Source of the DNA: Methylomonas methanica MC09
Lineage (GTDB): Bacteria > Pseudomonadota > Gammaproteobacteria > Methylococcales > Methylomonadaceae
Reading direction: 5' to 3'
DNA length: 64,000 nucleotides
NCBI RefSeq assembly: GCF_000214665.1
Contig: NC_015572.1
Coordinates: 1,116,001 to 1,180,000 of the forward strand
A model generated the notes under the pieces. That model worked only from the letters and a program-made list of their open reading frames with translations, was not told where the DNA came from and made no database searches. Shown here piece by piece: positions 1 through 6,493 of the stretch (within the stretch, counting starts at the first letter, position 1; the number at the start of each line of letters is the position of its first letter). Both the position numbers and the translations under genes were made by a program.

Positions 1-50
1 CGTATGGCTTGGCTTAATTGATAGGCTGCCATGGCATACAACGGGCTGTG
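1..50 (-). pseudogene. mltB: Displaced original 3' end of mltB
   Basis: Read on the minus strand these bases encode HSPLYAMAAYQLSQAI followed by an Arg codon. That matches the C-terminus of the intact mltB at 13019-14011 up to the Ile, where the intact copy has Lys. This is the host's native mltB tail, cut off from the rest of the gene by prophage integration. The true stop codon lies outside the window, so the fragment is partial. It has no start of its own here. Confidence 0.8.
7..50. repeat. attL, 44-bp attachment core
   Basis: Bases 7-50 are identical to 13050-13093 in the same orientation. The identity breaks at position 6 (g against t at 13049) and at 51 (a against g at 13094). The two copies bracket all the filamentous-phage genes and the integrase, and the repeat falls inside mltB coding sequence. 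This is the expected product of integrase-mediated site-specific insertion. Which bases are actually exchanged within the 44 bp cannot be seen. Confidence 0.9.
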
Positions 51-153
51 AAAGGGTGGGGCATAGTGGCGTAAAGCAGGAAAATAGCGGGTTCCAGCAA
101 AATGAAAGCAACGATAAACAGCTAAAAATAACAGTGCCGTTGACAGATTGTTG

Positions 154-609
154 TCACTGGCAGATTTTTTTTAAAGTCTTTACGTGAAGCCAGCAATATT
201 GATTGCCAATCTGCATTCTGCTCCATTTTTGCGGATGTTCTTCCGGTGGCATGTCGTTTTGGTAGTTAAGTGACTTCCAGTTGACCGGGCGTTTTGCTTT
301 CGCGGCTGCTTGTATTTCTTCCTGCATGGCCTTGCTCTGTCTTACGTTCTCCTTGCCCATGTTTTCGATGATGCCGATCCCGATTTGCGTCATGGTCTTA
401 ACGGGTTCAATCACTCCAGCGTTTTCTATTGATTGTTGTGCTGGGCTTAGCGCTTTTGTCTTCGTCGGTGGTTGTGCTTTTGGTGCGGTAACTGTAGTTG
501 TGCTGTAGGTGGTATTGGGTGTTCTACCGAAGAGTACATAGAACAATACTCCTATAAATAATGCTTTTTGTATAAGTGTCGGTGGTTTCTTCGTTTTTTT
601 AGGCGGCAT
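154..609 (-). CDS. Phage membrane protein of unknown function
   Basis: 151 aa, unrecognised. A lysine-rich N-terminus (MPPKKTKK) precedes one predicted transmembrane segment around residues 13-27. A Thr/Pro/Ala-rich linker and a hydrophilic C-terminal half with two late cysteines follow. A good ribosome site (aagggag, 8 nt before the ATG) supports the start. It lies next to attL and points away from the structural genes, in the same direction as the repressor, so it may be expressed in the lysogen as an accessory (moron-type) gene. A role in superinfection exclusion would be speculation. Confidence 0.6.
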   Translation of the reverse strand: MPPKKTKKPPTLIQKALFIGVLFYVLFGRTPNTTYSTTTVTAPKAQPPTKTKALSPAQQSIENAGVIEPVKTMTQIGIGIIENMGKENVRQSKAMQEEIQAAAKAKRPVNWKSLNYQNDMPPEEHPQKWSRMQIGNQYCWLHVKTLKKICQ

Positions 610-707
610 TGTTCGTTCTCCCTTAGCTGCTAGGATCAGTTTCTAATTGTCGGTGCCTTCCTTCGGCTGAATAACGGAGTTCCATCGCGATAAAGCGTTA
701 TTGGCTG

Positions 708-992
708 TTATCCAGCCTCGTTTAGTTTTTGCCTGGTTTCCTCCAGCTCGGGGCTTATGTGTCCTTGTTCTGGAATTGTTAGTCCTGTTGCTACCCAATA
801 GACGTAATCAGGCCATTTATTGCTTATCGCTTCTATATACCAAGCGGGTGCTTTCTGTTTGTTCTGTTCTATGTTCGCTAGTTGGTTGCTTTTAATGCCA
901 AGTTTCATAGCGAATTCATCGCGGCTTAAGTCGAGCATTACCCTTAAATATTTAATTCTTTGGTTTACAGCGAATTCGTTTGTTTCTGTCAT
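708..992 (-). CDS. HTH (XRE-like) phage repressor
   Basis: 94 aa. Residues about 10-50 form a Cro/C1-type helix-turn-helix, with the recognition region near DEFAMKLGIKSNQLANIEQ. The rest is a short tail and there is no peptidase domain. The gene diverges from the early operon, and its start at 992 is 11 bp from a cluster of operator-like repeats (1003-1041) that overlap the early promoter. That arrangement implies repression of the early genes and possibly autoregulation. The ribosome site is weak. The repressor assignment rests on fold and position. Confidence 0.75.
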   Translation of the reverse strand: MTETNEFAVNQRIKYLRVMLDLSRDEFAMKLGIKSNQLANIEQNKQKAPAWYIEAISNKWPDYVYWVATGLTIPEQGHISPELEETRQKLNEAG

Positions 993-1002
993 AAGTAAAA
1001 AA

Positions 1003-1047
1003 TACCTGTAAATAGTGCTTGACAGGTACAGTTTACAGGTATATATT
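1003..1047 (+). promoter_or_regulatory. Early promoter overlapped by operator repeats
   Basis: TTGACA at 1019-1024 and TATATT at 1042-1047 are 17 bp apart, a near-consensus sigma-70 promoter for the rightward genes. Three related 9-bp sites overlap it: ACCTGTAAA at 1004-1012 and, inverted, TGACAGGTA at 1020-1028 and TTACAGGTA at 1033-1041. Sites one and three form a perfect 10-bp inverted repeat (1003-1012 and 1032-1041). A degenerate fourth site, ACCTAAAAC, follows at 1048. The repressor encoded at 708-992 is the obvious candidate ligand. Confidence 0.8.
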
Positions 1048-1107
1048 ACCTAAAACTTTTAAAAATGTACCCCAACAAACCAACATAGTAACCCAACGGC
1101 CGAAAAC

Positions 1108-1311
1108 ATGGAACAAGCACCCGAAAGCACCTTGCAACTGTTCACACCGATTATGACTAAAGACCGTTTTGCGGAAATAAGCGGCGTTCCGGTAGGTGTA
1201 TTACAAGGTTGGGTTGACCGTAATTACGTCCCTACTTTGGTCATTGGCAAACATAAAGTTATCAACATGGTTCAACTGCAACAAATCTGCCTAGAGCAAT
1301 TACCTCGATAA
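1108..1311 (+). CDS. Small HTH protein, excisionase/Cox-like
   Basis: 67 aa. The central region (KDRFAEISGVPVGVLQGWVD, residues about 18-37) looks like a MerR/AlpA-type winged helix, followed by a short strand-rich tail (VIGKHKVINMVQL). Proteins of this form head the early operon of many inoviruses and act as excisionases or transcription regulators. It is the first gene behind the early promoter, consistent with a lysis-lysogeny or excision switch. No strong ribosome site is visible. Family-level function is inferred and the exact role is unknown. Confidence 0.65.
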   Translation: MEQAPESTLQLFTPIMTKDRFAEISGVPVGVLQGWVDRNYVPTLVIGKHKVINMVQLQQICLEQLPR

Positions 1312-1321
1312 GGAGACTGTC

Positions 1322-1918
1322 ATGCAAGAATTAACGAATGAAATATTGAAAGGCCGGATAGAAAAAAACGTTGCCCGGATACTAGCGGAATTTCAAGAAC
1401 TAGCGACTCGTCGAATTGAGCGTGTTTCTCAATTGACTGAATTCAATTTTTCCTCTGAGCTGTGTTGGCTTACGGATGATTGGCGTGTGTTGTTTGGTCG
1501 TTTATCTGGCATTCGTCGATTGTTCGACTCTTTTTCGGATGATTTCTCATTGGATGTCGTCGACTTTGTTGATTCGGCTATCGATAAGTTGCAAGGCTTT
1601 AACAGTGTTGCCAGTGACAAATTATTAGAACTATCCCGCGCTGCTCTCGCCCGATCAGTAGAAGAACCCGTCTTTGCCCCTACAACTGAATCGGTTGAAA
1701 CCGTCCTACTGCCGTCAGTCGTTCAAAAAGAATCTGACCATGAAGTCAGTTATCCGCCTAAAGAGTGTTTGTATTGTCATCAACAATTCACGCCGGTTGC
1801 TGTGTTTGGTGGTGTGTCTCTTCATTCGGCTCCGGTTTTTTTGTCCGAGTATTGTTCTGATGAGTGCTGGCATGCTCACCAATACGGTGAAAAAAAAATG
1901 ATGGATGAGGCCGCCTAA
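1322..1918 (+). CDS. Phage early protein with C-terminal zinc-knuckle
   Basis: 198 aa, function not recognised. The first 120 residues are predicted to be mainly helical. Near the C-terminus a CLYC pair and a later CSDEC pair, about 33 residues apart, form a plausible four-cysteine zinc site. An aaggag ribosome site (1310-1315) lies 6 nt before the ATG. Its stop codon directly abuts the next gene's ATG (1918/1919), so the genes are probably translationally coupled within the early operon. Confidence 0.6.
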   Translation: MQELTNEILKGRIEKNVARILAEFQELATRRIERVSQLTEFNFSSELCWLTDDWRVLFGRLSGIRRLFDSFSDDFSLDVVDFVDSAIDKLQGFNSVASDKLLELSRAALARSVEEPVFAPTTESVETVLLPSVVQKESDHEVSYPPKECLYCHQQFTPVAVFGGVSLHSAPVFLSEYCSDECWHAHQYGEKKMMDEAA

Positions 1919-2152
1919 ATGCGAATCTCAACCAAAAACCTAAAAGACACCTGTTCGTTTCTCGTCAACGAATGCCGCCGTGAAGTCAAGGCCAATCCCG
2001 TTATGCGTCCGCTTACTTGTGCCACGTACCGTAACCAATTCCGCGCCTTGTCCCTGCTACTCGTCGGTTTCCCCGAAAAGCAAATAGTGATGGACGCGAT
2101 TGATGACATTAGCAATGTCGAACATTCCAAACCTAAACAAGAGGCCGCCTAA
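1919..2152 (+). CDS. Hypothetical early phage protein
   Basis: 77 aa, charged and predicted mostly helical, with no recognised domain. It begins immediately after the preceding stop and its own TAA (2150-2152) shares a base with the next ATG. This tight packing is the main evidence that it is a real gene. Confidence 0.6.
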   Translation: MRISTKNLKDTCSFLVNECRREVKANPVMRPLTCATYRNQFRALSLLLVGFPEKQIVMDAIDDISNVEHSKPKQEAA

Positions 2153-2298
2153 TGGAACCCGTGACGATTAATGATTTCAAGCAATTCATCGAAGAAATAT
2201 TCCCTATTGTTGACTTCCTGCTTTTATCAGTCGGCTTTGCCGGATTTTTCTTTGGTGTAGTCGTTGGCGCATGGTTAAAGCGTGAGCAAGTGCTATGA
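2152..2298 (+). CDS. 48-aa single-pass membrane protein
   Basis: The gene starts at the ATG overlapping the previous TAA and ends with TGA at 2296-2298. The product has an amphipathic N-terminal 18 residues, then a hydrophobic stretch about residues 19-42 with several glycines, and a basic end (LKREQVL). This is the size and form of small filamentous-phage membrane proteins. Its function is unknown. The overlapping junctions at both ends (2152 and 2295) make it convincing despite its length. Confidence 0.6.
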   Translation: MEPVTINDFKQFIEEIFPIVDFLLLSVGFAGFFFGVVVGAWLKREQVL

Positions 2299-2423
2299 AG
2301 CCGATGACGTTAGCCGAATTCCTTCACAACCTGCGCGGTATTTTCTGGCTTGCTTTCTGGTTATGCCTTTTCGCTTTCTGGCTTTTTTCTGTTTCTCAAG
2401 TTCTCCATTGGTTATTAGGGTAA
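2295..2423 (+). CDS. 42-aa Trp/Phe-rich membrane protein
   Basis: The start ATG (2295-2297) overlaps the preceding TGA (ATGA), and the stop TAA is at 2421-2423. The product is a 14-residue polar head followed by one hydrophobic segment rich in Trp and Phe (FWLAFWLCLFAFWLF). No homologous family is recognised. Together with the 48-aa gene before it, it forms a pair of coupled membrane micro-genes in the early operon. Confidence 0.55.
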   Translation: MKPMTLAEFLHNLRGIFWLAFWLCLFAFWLFSVSQVLHWLLG

Positions 2424-2427
2424 AGCT

Positions 2428-2685
2428 ATGACATCAGAAGAACCGTTAGACACATTACCGCCCGTAATCGGTGGCAAAACCGTTGCCACTACCCGGCAAA
2501 TGCAAATCAGGCTCAGCACGGAAACGTTTTTAAAACTGGAAATGGACGCAGCAAGACGAGGCCTGACTAGCTACAAATTAGCGTCCGTCGTCCTGACCAT
2601 GTACCTAAACGGCAAACTGGTACAAAAAAAAGAACTCACAAGCGGCCCCGAAACTAACCAGCAAACGGAAGGGGGTACTGACTAG
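2428..2685 (+). CDS. Ribbon-helix-helix-like protein
   Basis: 85 aa. The core, residues about 24-62, reads as a beta strand (RQMQIRLS) followed by two helices (TETFLKLEMDAARRG and SYKLASVVLTMYLN). That is the Arc/MetJ ribbon-helix-helix pattern. It is likely a DNA-binding regulator or partner of replication. It closes the early operon just before two strongly structured non-coding regions. The assignment is by secondary-structure pattern only. Confidence 0.55.
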   Translation: MTSEEPLDTLPPVIGGKTVATTRQMQIRLSTETFLKLEMDAARRGLTSYKLASVVLTMYLNGKLVQKKELTSGPETNQQTEGGTD

Positions 2686-2736
2686 ATGAGTGTGTTGGGT
2701 GGGGGTCGCTCGCCGTCGCATCGTTCGCGGCTCCCT

Positions 2737-2807
2737 TTGCCCCGGAGTGGGCACCTGTCAAGGGTTTAAGCGTAAGCGTCCCTTGACAGGTGCCCACTCC
2801 GGGGCAA
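2737..2807. repeat. 28-bp perfect inverted repeat (phage intergenic hairpin)
   Basis: Bases 2737-2764 and 2780-2807 are perfectly complementary, with a 15-nt loop between. The stem is GC-rich and would form a very stable hairpin in the single-stranded phage genome. It sits between the early and structural genes. In filamentous phages such hairpins serve as packaging signal, complementary-strand origin or part of the replication origin. Which of these applies cannot be decided from sequence. Confidence 0.85.
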
Positions 2808-2927
2808 TCTCGCCGCACCGGAACGAATGCACGGCGGGCGGCCACCGCACAACACACGGGTGGGGGTTGTGAGCCCGAGCAGAGTGAGCGACTTCAAACG
2901 GGGCCGCGAAAGGGATTGAAGAGGAAA

Positions 2928-3029
2928 TTGACATTTCCTTACAGATTACAAGCCCTTAGATAAAAATCTATGGAGCGCATGCGCAATAGCATTTTTAGCT
3001 TAGGGATTGTTTCAGTAAGGAAAAGTCAA
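2928..3029. repeat. 102-bp imperfect cruciform with central palindrome
   Basis: The outer arms 2928-2942 and 3015-3029 pair over 15 bp with one mismatch. The inner parts pair imperfectly, and the centre is the palindrome GCGCATGCGC at 2975-2984. The stretch 2686-3231 contains this structure and the 28-bp hairpin but no convincing gene. It is the best candidate for the phage origin and packaging region, together with 7831-7931. Confidence 0.7.
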
Positions 3030-3231
3030 TTGGAACGGAAAGCCCGGCCCGCAGGGTTCGCCCAACAAGTTCTGATTCTTGATGATGAATGGCTTAATCA
3101 TTTCAGTTGGAAAAAGCTACCAACCATTAAGAATCTTTTTAAACAGTGAGCCCGGATAAGTCCCGTCCGGATAACTCAGAAAAGGGACATAAAACCCAAT
3201 AAATTAACGAACAAAGCAAGGAAACAAAACC

Positions 3232-3681
3232 ATGAAAACTAACCTACTCGCCAACGTCCGAATGGTACAAAAATACGATTCCGACACTACCAAAGGAATC
3301 AACGTATTTTGTGAAGAAGAAAACGAAGGCTTAAACGAAAACCTCCTTGGCCCCGTCCAACTCGTAATGGGCGGCCCCTTAGAATTGTTCACCCGATTTC
3401 AAGACCTATTCAAAACCGGAGCATTACCTGGACAACTCGAAATGTCCGTCGATGTAGGCCGTGGCGCCGGTGGTAAAGCCAAACTAACAGTGCTATCCAT
3501 CAAAGACCCACTGTTACAAGCTCACGTTAATCAAACAAACACAGCAAGAATCGACACCGATACTGGCGAAATAACCGGCACCGGACAACCAAGCCAGCAA
3601 GGCCAATCAAGCCAAGCCAAGCAAGACCAAACCAACCAAGCCAAACCCGGCAACGCTACCGGTCAAGGTAAAGGAGCCTAA
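3232..3681 (+). CDS. Phage ssDNA-binding protein (gene V-like)
   Basis: 149 aa. The N-terminal 100 residues are predicted beta-rich. The tail from about residue 110 is low-complexity Gln/Ser/Gly/Lys, ending GQGKGA, as in many single-strand-binding proteins. Its position, first gene of the structural operon just ahead of the coat genes, matches the ssDNA-binding proteins of integrative inoviruses. These coat the phage single strand and switch replication toward packaging. No direct sequence motif proves binding, so the call rests on architecture and gene order. Confidence 0.65.
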   Translation: MKTNLLANVRMVQKYDSDTTKGINVFCEEENEGLNENLLGPVQLVMGGPLELFTRFQDLFKTGALPGQLEMSVDVGRGAGGKAKLTVLSIKDPLLQAHVNQTNTARIDTDTGEITGTGQPSQQGQSSQAKQDQTNQAKPGNATGQGKGA

Positions 3682-3684
3682 CCC

Positions 3685-3999
3685 ATGGACTGGCACTGTC
3701 AAGACACCACGCACACACCCTATAGCGACTACTACAGTGCCAGCTACTACTCGCCGACCCCGATAAACAACCTAGCCGACGCAATAACCTACTGCCAAAG
3801 CCAAGGCTACGCAACCGCGCAAGTGCTCCAAGTCGGCGACCAAACCTTAACCGCAGTCATACAACAAGCCCTTGAGATACCACCTCAAGCCCAACTGCAA
3901 GAATTGTGGATGGCGGGTTTTGCTCTCCCGATCATCTGCTACCTAACCGCGTGGGGATACCAAACCGTAATCGCGTGGTTCGAAGAAAAGAGCAACTAA
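3685..3999 (+). CDS. Small phage membrane protein, probable minor structural
   Basis: 104 aa. A Tyr/Ser-rich N-terminal 25 residues precedes a soluble middle region. One transmembrane segment lies at about residues 76-95 (AGFALPIICYLTAWGYQTVI), followed by a charged tail. It sits 3 bp after the ssDNA-binding gene and just ahead of the major coat gene. In inoviruses this slot often holds minor virion or assembly proteins. No specific family is recognised. Confidence 0.6.
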   Translation: MDWHCQDTTHTPYSDYYSASYYSPTPINNLADAITYCQSQGYATAQVLQVGDQTLTAVIQQALEIPPQAQLQELWMAGFALPIICYLTAWGYQTVIAWFEEKSN

Positions 4000-4048
4000 C
4001 CGGGCCAAAAGCCCACAACCAAAAACTCTCAAAAAGAGGAACGTAAAC

Positions 4049-4285
4049 ATGAAATACAGAAACATTGCAAAAAAATACGGTGCCGTCATTGGTGCCGTTT
4101 CCGCTCTCGCCCTGGCGACTTTTGGCAGTGCCCATGCTGATCCGATTGCTATGGATTTCTCCGGCCTGACCGGTGCTGTTGATACCACCACGATTACGGC
4201 GGCAATTACCGCTTTCGCGGCGGTGAAAATCGCTCCCGGAATGTTGAAATGGGGCTTCAACAAGGTGATCGGCTGGTTCCGCTAA
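4049..4285 (+). CDS. Major coat protein (pVIII-like)
   Basis: 78-aa precursor. A signal peptide of about 30 residues ends in AHA, leaving a mature protein of roughly 48 residues. The mature form has an acidic N-terminus (DPIAMDFSG), a hydrophobic helix and a basic C-terminus (KWGFNKVIGWFR) that would face the DNA. This is exactly the layout of filamentous-phage major coat proteins. An aagagga ribosome site precedes the ATG, and a strong terminator lies directly downstream, as in Ff phages. This suggests high expression. Confidence 0.9.
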   Translation: MKYRNIAKKYGAVIGAVSALALATFGSAHADPIAMDFSGLTGAVDTTTITAAITAFAAVKIAPGMLKWGFNKVIGWFR

Positions 4286-4328
4286 CAGTCGATCGAGTAA
4301 ACCAACGGGCCACAAGCCTAACCAAAAC

Positions 4329-4357
4329 AAACGGCCCCAAAAGGGCCGTTTTCTCTT
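4329..4357 (+). terminator. Terminator behind the major coat gene
   Basis: A 9-bp perfect stem (AAACGGCCC at 4329-4337 and GGGCCGTTT at 4343-4351) with a 5-nt loop is followed by a T-rich run. It separates the highly expressed coat gene from the adhesin and assembly genes, the place of the central terminator in Ff phages. Confidence 0.85.
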
Positions 4358-4371
4358 TAAGGAGAATGAAA

Positions 4372-4566
4372 ATGTACGCAGACGAACCTTACTCCGAAAC
4401 CTGCCCCTGTTGCGATAGTGACATGGCATTCGAGCACGTTGGCTTTGCCGATATCCACGTCCACTGCTTCCGGTGCGGCCATGACGCCATTATCGGCCCT
4501 GATCAAGGCGACTCGGACGAACAAACCGAAGATGACCAATACGAAAATGAAGAAGTCGAGGACTAA
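4372..4566 (+). CDS. Small acidic zinc-ribbon protein
   Basis: 64 aa from the ATG at 4372, which is 7 nt from an aaggag site. An in-frame ATG at 4366 is too close to that site. A CPCC pair and a CFRC pair form a likely four-Cys zinc ribbon, with nearby His residues. The C-terminal 25 residues are almost all acidic or amide (GDSDEQTEDDQYENEEVED). The role is unknown. A DNA-mimic or regulator role is conceivable but not shown. Confidence 0.6.
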   Translation: MYADEPYSETCPCCDSDMAFEHVGFADIHVHCFRCGHDAIIGPDQGDSDEQTEDDQYENEEVED

Positions 4567-4569
4567 CCC

Positions 4570-4641
4570 ATGATCTGGCTAGCACTCTTCTTTATAAGTG
4601 GCGCTGTCTGTGCCTGGGCGGTGATCAATGGATTTTCGTAA
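4570..4641 (+). CDS. 23-aa hydrophobic protein, pVII/pIX-like candidate
   Basis: The ATG at 4570 is 3 bp after the zinc-ribbon stop, and TAA is at 4639-4641. The product MIWLALFFISGAVCAWAVIN plus GFS is a single hydrophobic helix. It overlaps the start of the adhesin gene (4628) in another frame. In Ff phages the tiny tip proteins pVII and pIX are similar hydrophobic peptides placed between coat and adhesin genes, so this is a candidate virion tip protein. Its shortness limits confidence. Confidence 0.45.
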   Translation: MIWLALFFISGAVCAWAVINGFS

Positions 4642-6115
4642 AATATTGATTGTTTTTTTACTTCTAGATTTGCCTGATAGCATTGCCAATACTAATGCGA
4701 CATCGTTTCAAGCCGCTTATGCAAATTGCGAAACCTCGGCCGCGTCCGGTAGTGGTGCGACGCGGCGTGTTGAATGTCATGTATTAGATACTGTTAAGGT
4801 TAGTGGTCTTTATTGGAATTTACCGTCGAATACATTCGCCGGAACATGGGAAAATCATTACTATACAGGCGGATTGGCTTGTCCCGTTGGCTATTCCGAA
4901 GGTCCTAAAGTGTATTCTGATGACATATTCGGAAAATGTATCCAAGGCTGTCAGCCCGGATATGTGTTAGTCAATGGCCAGTGCGTCTCCGAATGTCCTG
5001 CGGGTAAAGTCAAAGCGTCTTCGTTGCCGCAGCTTTTCACGTCTTCTGATGCGTGCGTTGATCCATCTATAGAACGGTGTGATGCTCTAGGGTTTAACCC
5101 TAACGACATAACGCCTGCATGTTCTCAGCTTTTCGAGGGCTCTCCTGCAGTATGTTTTCAATCTGAATATCCAGAAACCCAACTGCCACAATGCCCGCAA
5201 TTGACCTGTGAAGACGGGTCGACCGTTACCTATCCCACGCCTTGTCCCGTTATAAGTTGTCCGGACGGGTTTACCTTAGCGTCACTCGGCGCCGATCTCG
5301 GCAATAGTTGTATTAAAGAACTCCCTCCCGAAGATCAGCCCAACCCGGATGAGGCTTGTATAACTGTCCCTGGTGTTGGTTCTGAAACCATCTGTGCTGA
5401 CGCAAACAATACCCAGTGCGGTCGCTATAACGGTGAGTACGTTTGTCTTGAAAAAAAGGACAGTCCAGAACCTGGGGATTACTGCATCGATAAGAACGGG
5501 TCAAATATCTGTCTTACTAACCAGCCAAGGATTAAGGAAACCTATGACCGCACAAATAACCCAGATGGTAGTTATGAAGAAACGGTTCGGCGTGAAACTA
5601 ATATTCAAGGGGACTCACCGTCCACGACTACCCGCTCTTGTGATGCGTCAGGAAACTGTGTAACCACGTCCACCGATACCAGCAAGGAACAGAACTTAGC
5701 GTCACTCAAAGCGATAGAAAAAAATACCCGTGAAACGGCCGACGTACTTAGCGAATTTCGAGACGCATTGAAAGCGCCTGACGCTGGGTTTTCCGGCGAA
5801 ACGGTTAGTGGTGACGAGGGTCAGCTTTATCAAAAAACCGACAAGACCTTTCAATCTGTATACCAAGGCTTTTGGGCTGATATTCAAACCCAGCCCCTTT
5901 ATCAAGCGGTGCTTAATGCGTTTGTAGTGTCGTTTCAGTCGTGCGAATGCCCAACGTGGGAATCTGGGCCCGTCGAAATAATGGGCCAAACATTGCCCGG
6001 CGCTAAATTTGACCAGCTTTGCGGGGAATTCTTTACCTATAAGGTCCTTCCCGTAGTCACAAAAATCATATGGGTTGTTTCCATCATCATGGGCCTTAAG
6101 TGGGCGTTTCTTTAG
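4628..6115 (+). CDS. pIII-like minor coat / adsorption protein
   Basis: 495 aa. The hydrophobic N-terminus looks like a signal peptide, cleaved around residues 20-22. A large exported region with many cysteines follows, including CPVISCPDGF-type spaced pairs. A Thr/Asp-rich linker and a helical region (ASLKAIEKNTRETADVLSEF) come next, and a single C-terminal transmembrane anchor (about 474-495) ends the protein. This is the overall plan of pIII and of the TspB/attachment proteins of integrative inoviruses. Those cap the virion and bind the host pilus and Tol proteins. Receptor specificity cannot be read. Confidence 0.75.
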   Translation: MDFRKILIVFLLLDLPDSIANTNATSFQAAYANCETSAASGSGATRRVECHVLDTVKVSGLYWNLPSNTFAGTWENHYYTGGLACPVGYSEGPKVYSDDIFGKCIQGCQPGYVLVNGQCVSECPAGKVKASSLPQLFTSSDACVDPSIERCDALGFNPNDITPACSQLFEGSPAVCFQSEYPETQLPQCPQLTCEDGSTVTYPTPCPVISCPDGFTLASLGADLGNSCIKELPPEDQPNPDEACITVPGVGSETICADANNTQCGRYNGEYVCLEKKDSPEPGDYCIDKNGSNICLTNQPRIKETYDRTNNPDGSYEETVRRETNIQGDSPSTTTRSCDASGNCVTTSTDTSKEQNLASLKAIEKNTRETADVLSEFRDALKAPDAGFSGETVSGDEGQLYQKTDKTFQSVYQGFWADIQTQPLYQAVLNAFVVSFQSCECPTWESGPVEIMGQTLPGAKFDQLCGEFFTYKVLPVVTKIIWVVSIIMGLKWAFL

Positions 6116-6124
6116 GAGAATGTT

Positions 6125-6493
6125 ATGCAATGGTTAATTGACGCCATAACGGCCGCATATGATGCTTTTATCGGGTGGTTCAAGCTTGTGTTTCAAAGCT
6201 TAATGAATTTCCTGCTTGATTTCCCCGTTCTGATTTTTGAAAAGATACTTGGGTTTGTTAGTTGGTTGTTTTCCCAGTTCTCGGACTCCTTAAGCTGTTG
6301 TTTCACTAATATCATCGATACGTCACAAGGGCTGCAAAATGCCTTAAATAGCGTGTTTGAATTACCGGACGGCTTTGGTTCTGGGTTCTGTTATTTGTTT
6401 GCAAACATCGGTTTGGATCATGCGTTTGCGTGCGTATCGGCGGCGCTAATGTTTCGGTTCACGCGTAAACTGTTGACCTTGGGGCGTTGGTAA
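6125..6493 (+). CDS. pVI-like minor coat protein
   Basis: 122 aa with three hydrophobic stretches (about residues 15-55 and 90-112) and no signal peptide. The end FTRKLLTLGRW is basic. It lies between the adhesin and Zot genes, the fixed position of gene VI (DUF2523-like) in inoviruses. pVI anchors the adhesin at the virion end and terminates assembly. An aggag ribosome site precedes the ATG. Its stop codon overlaps the Zot start (TAATG). Confidence 0.75.
   Translation: MQWLIDAITAAYDAFIGWFKLVFQSLMNFLLDFPVLIFEKILGFVSWLFSQFSDSLSCCFTNIIDTSQGLQNALNSVFELPDGFGSGFCYLFANIGLDHAFACVSAALMFRFTRKLLTLGRW

Noticed and set aside
2654-2872. Open frames on both strands over the 28-bp inverted repeat
   Set aside because: They mirror each other because of the palindrome and have no gene-like features.
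2970-3149. Possible 59-aa gene (MERMRNSIFSLGIVS...) between the RHH gene and the ssDNA-binding gene
   Set aside because: It begins inside the arm of the 102-bp cruciform, has no ribosome site, and its first third is fixed by the palindrome. A chance open frame is more likely.
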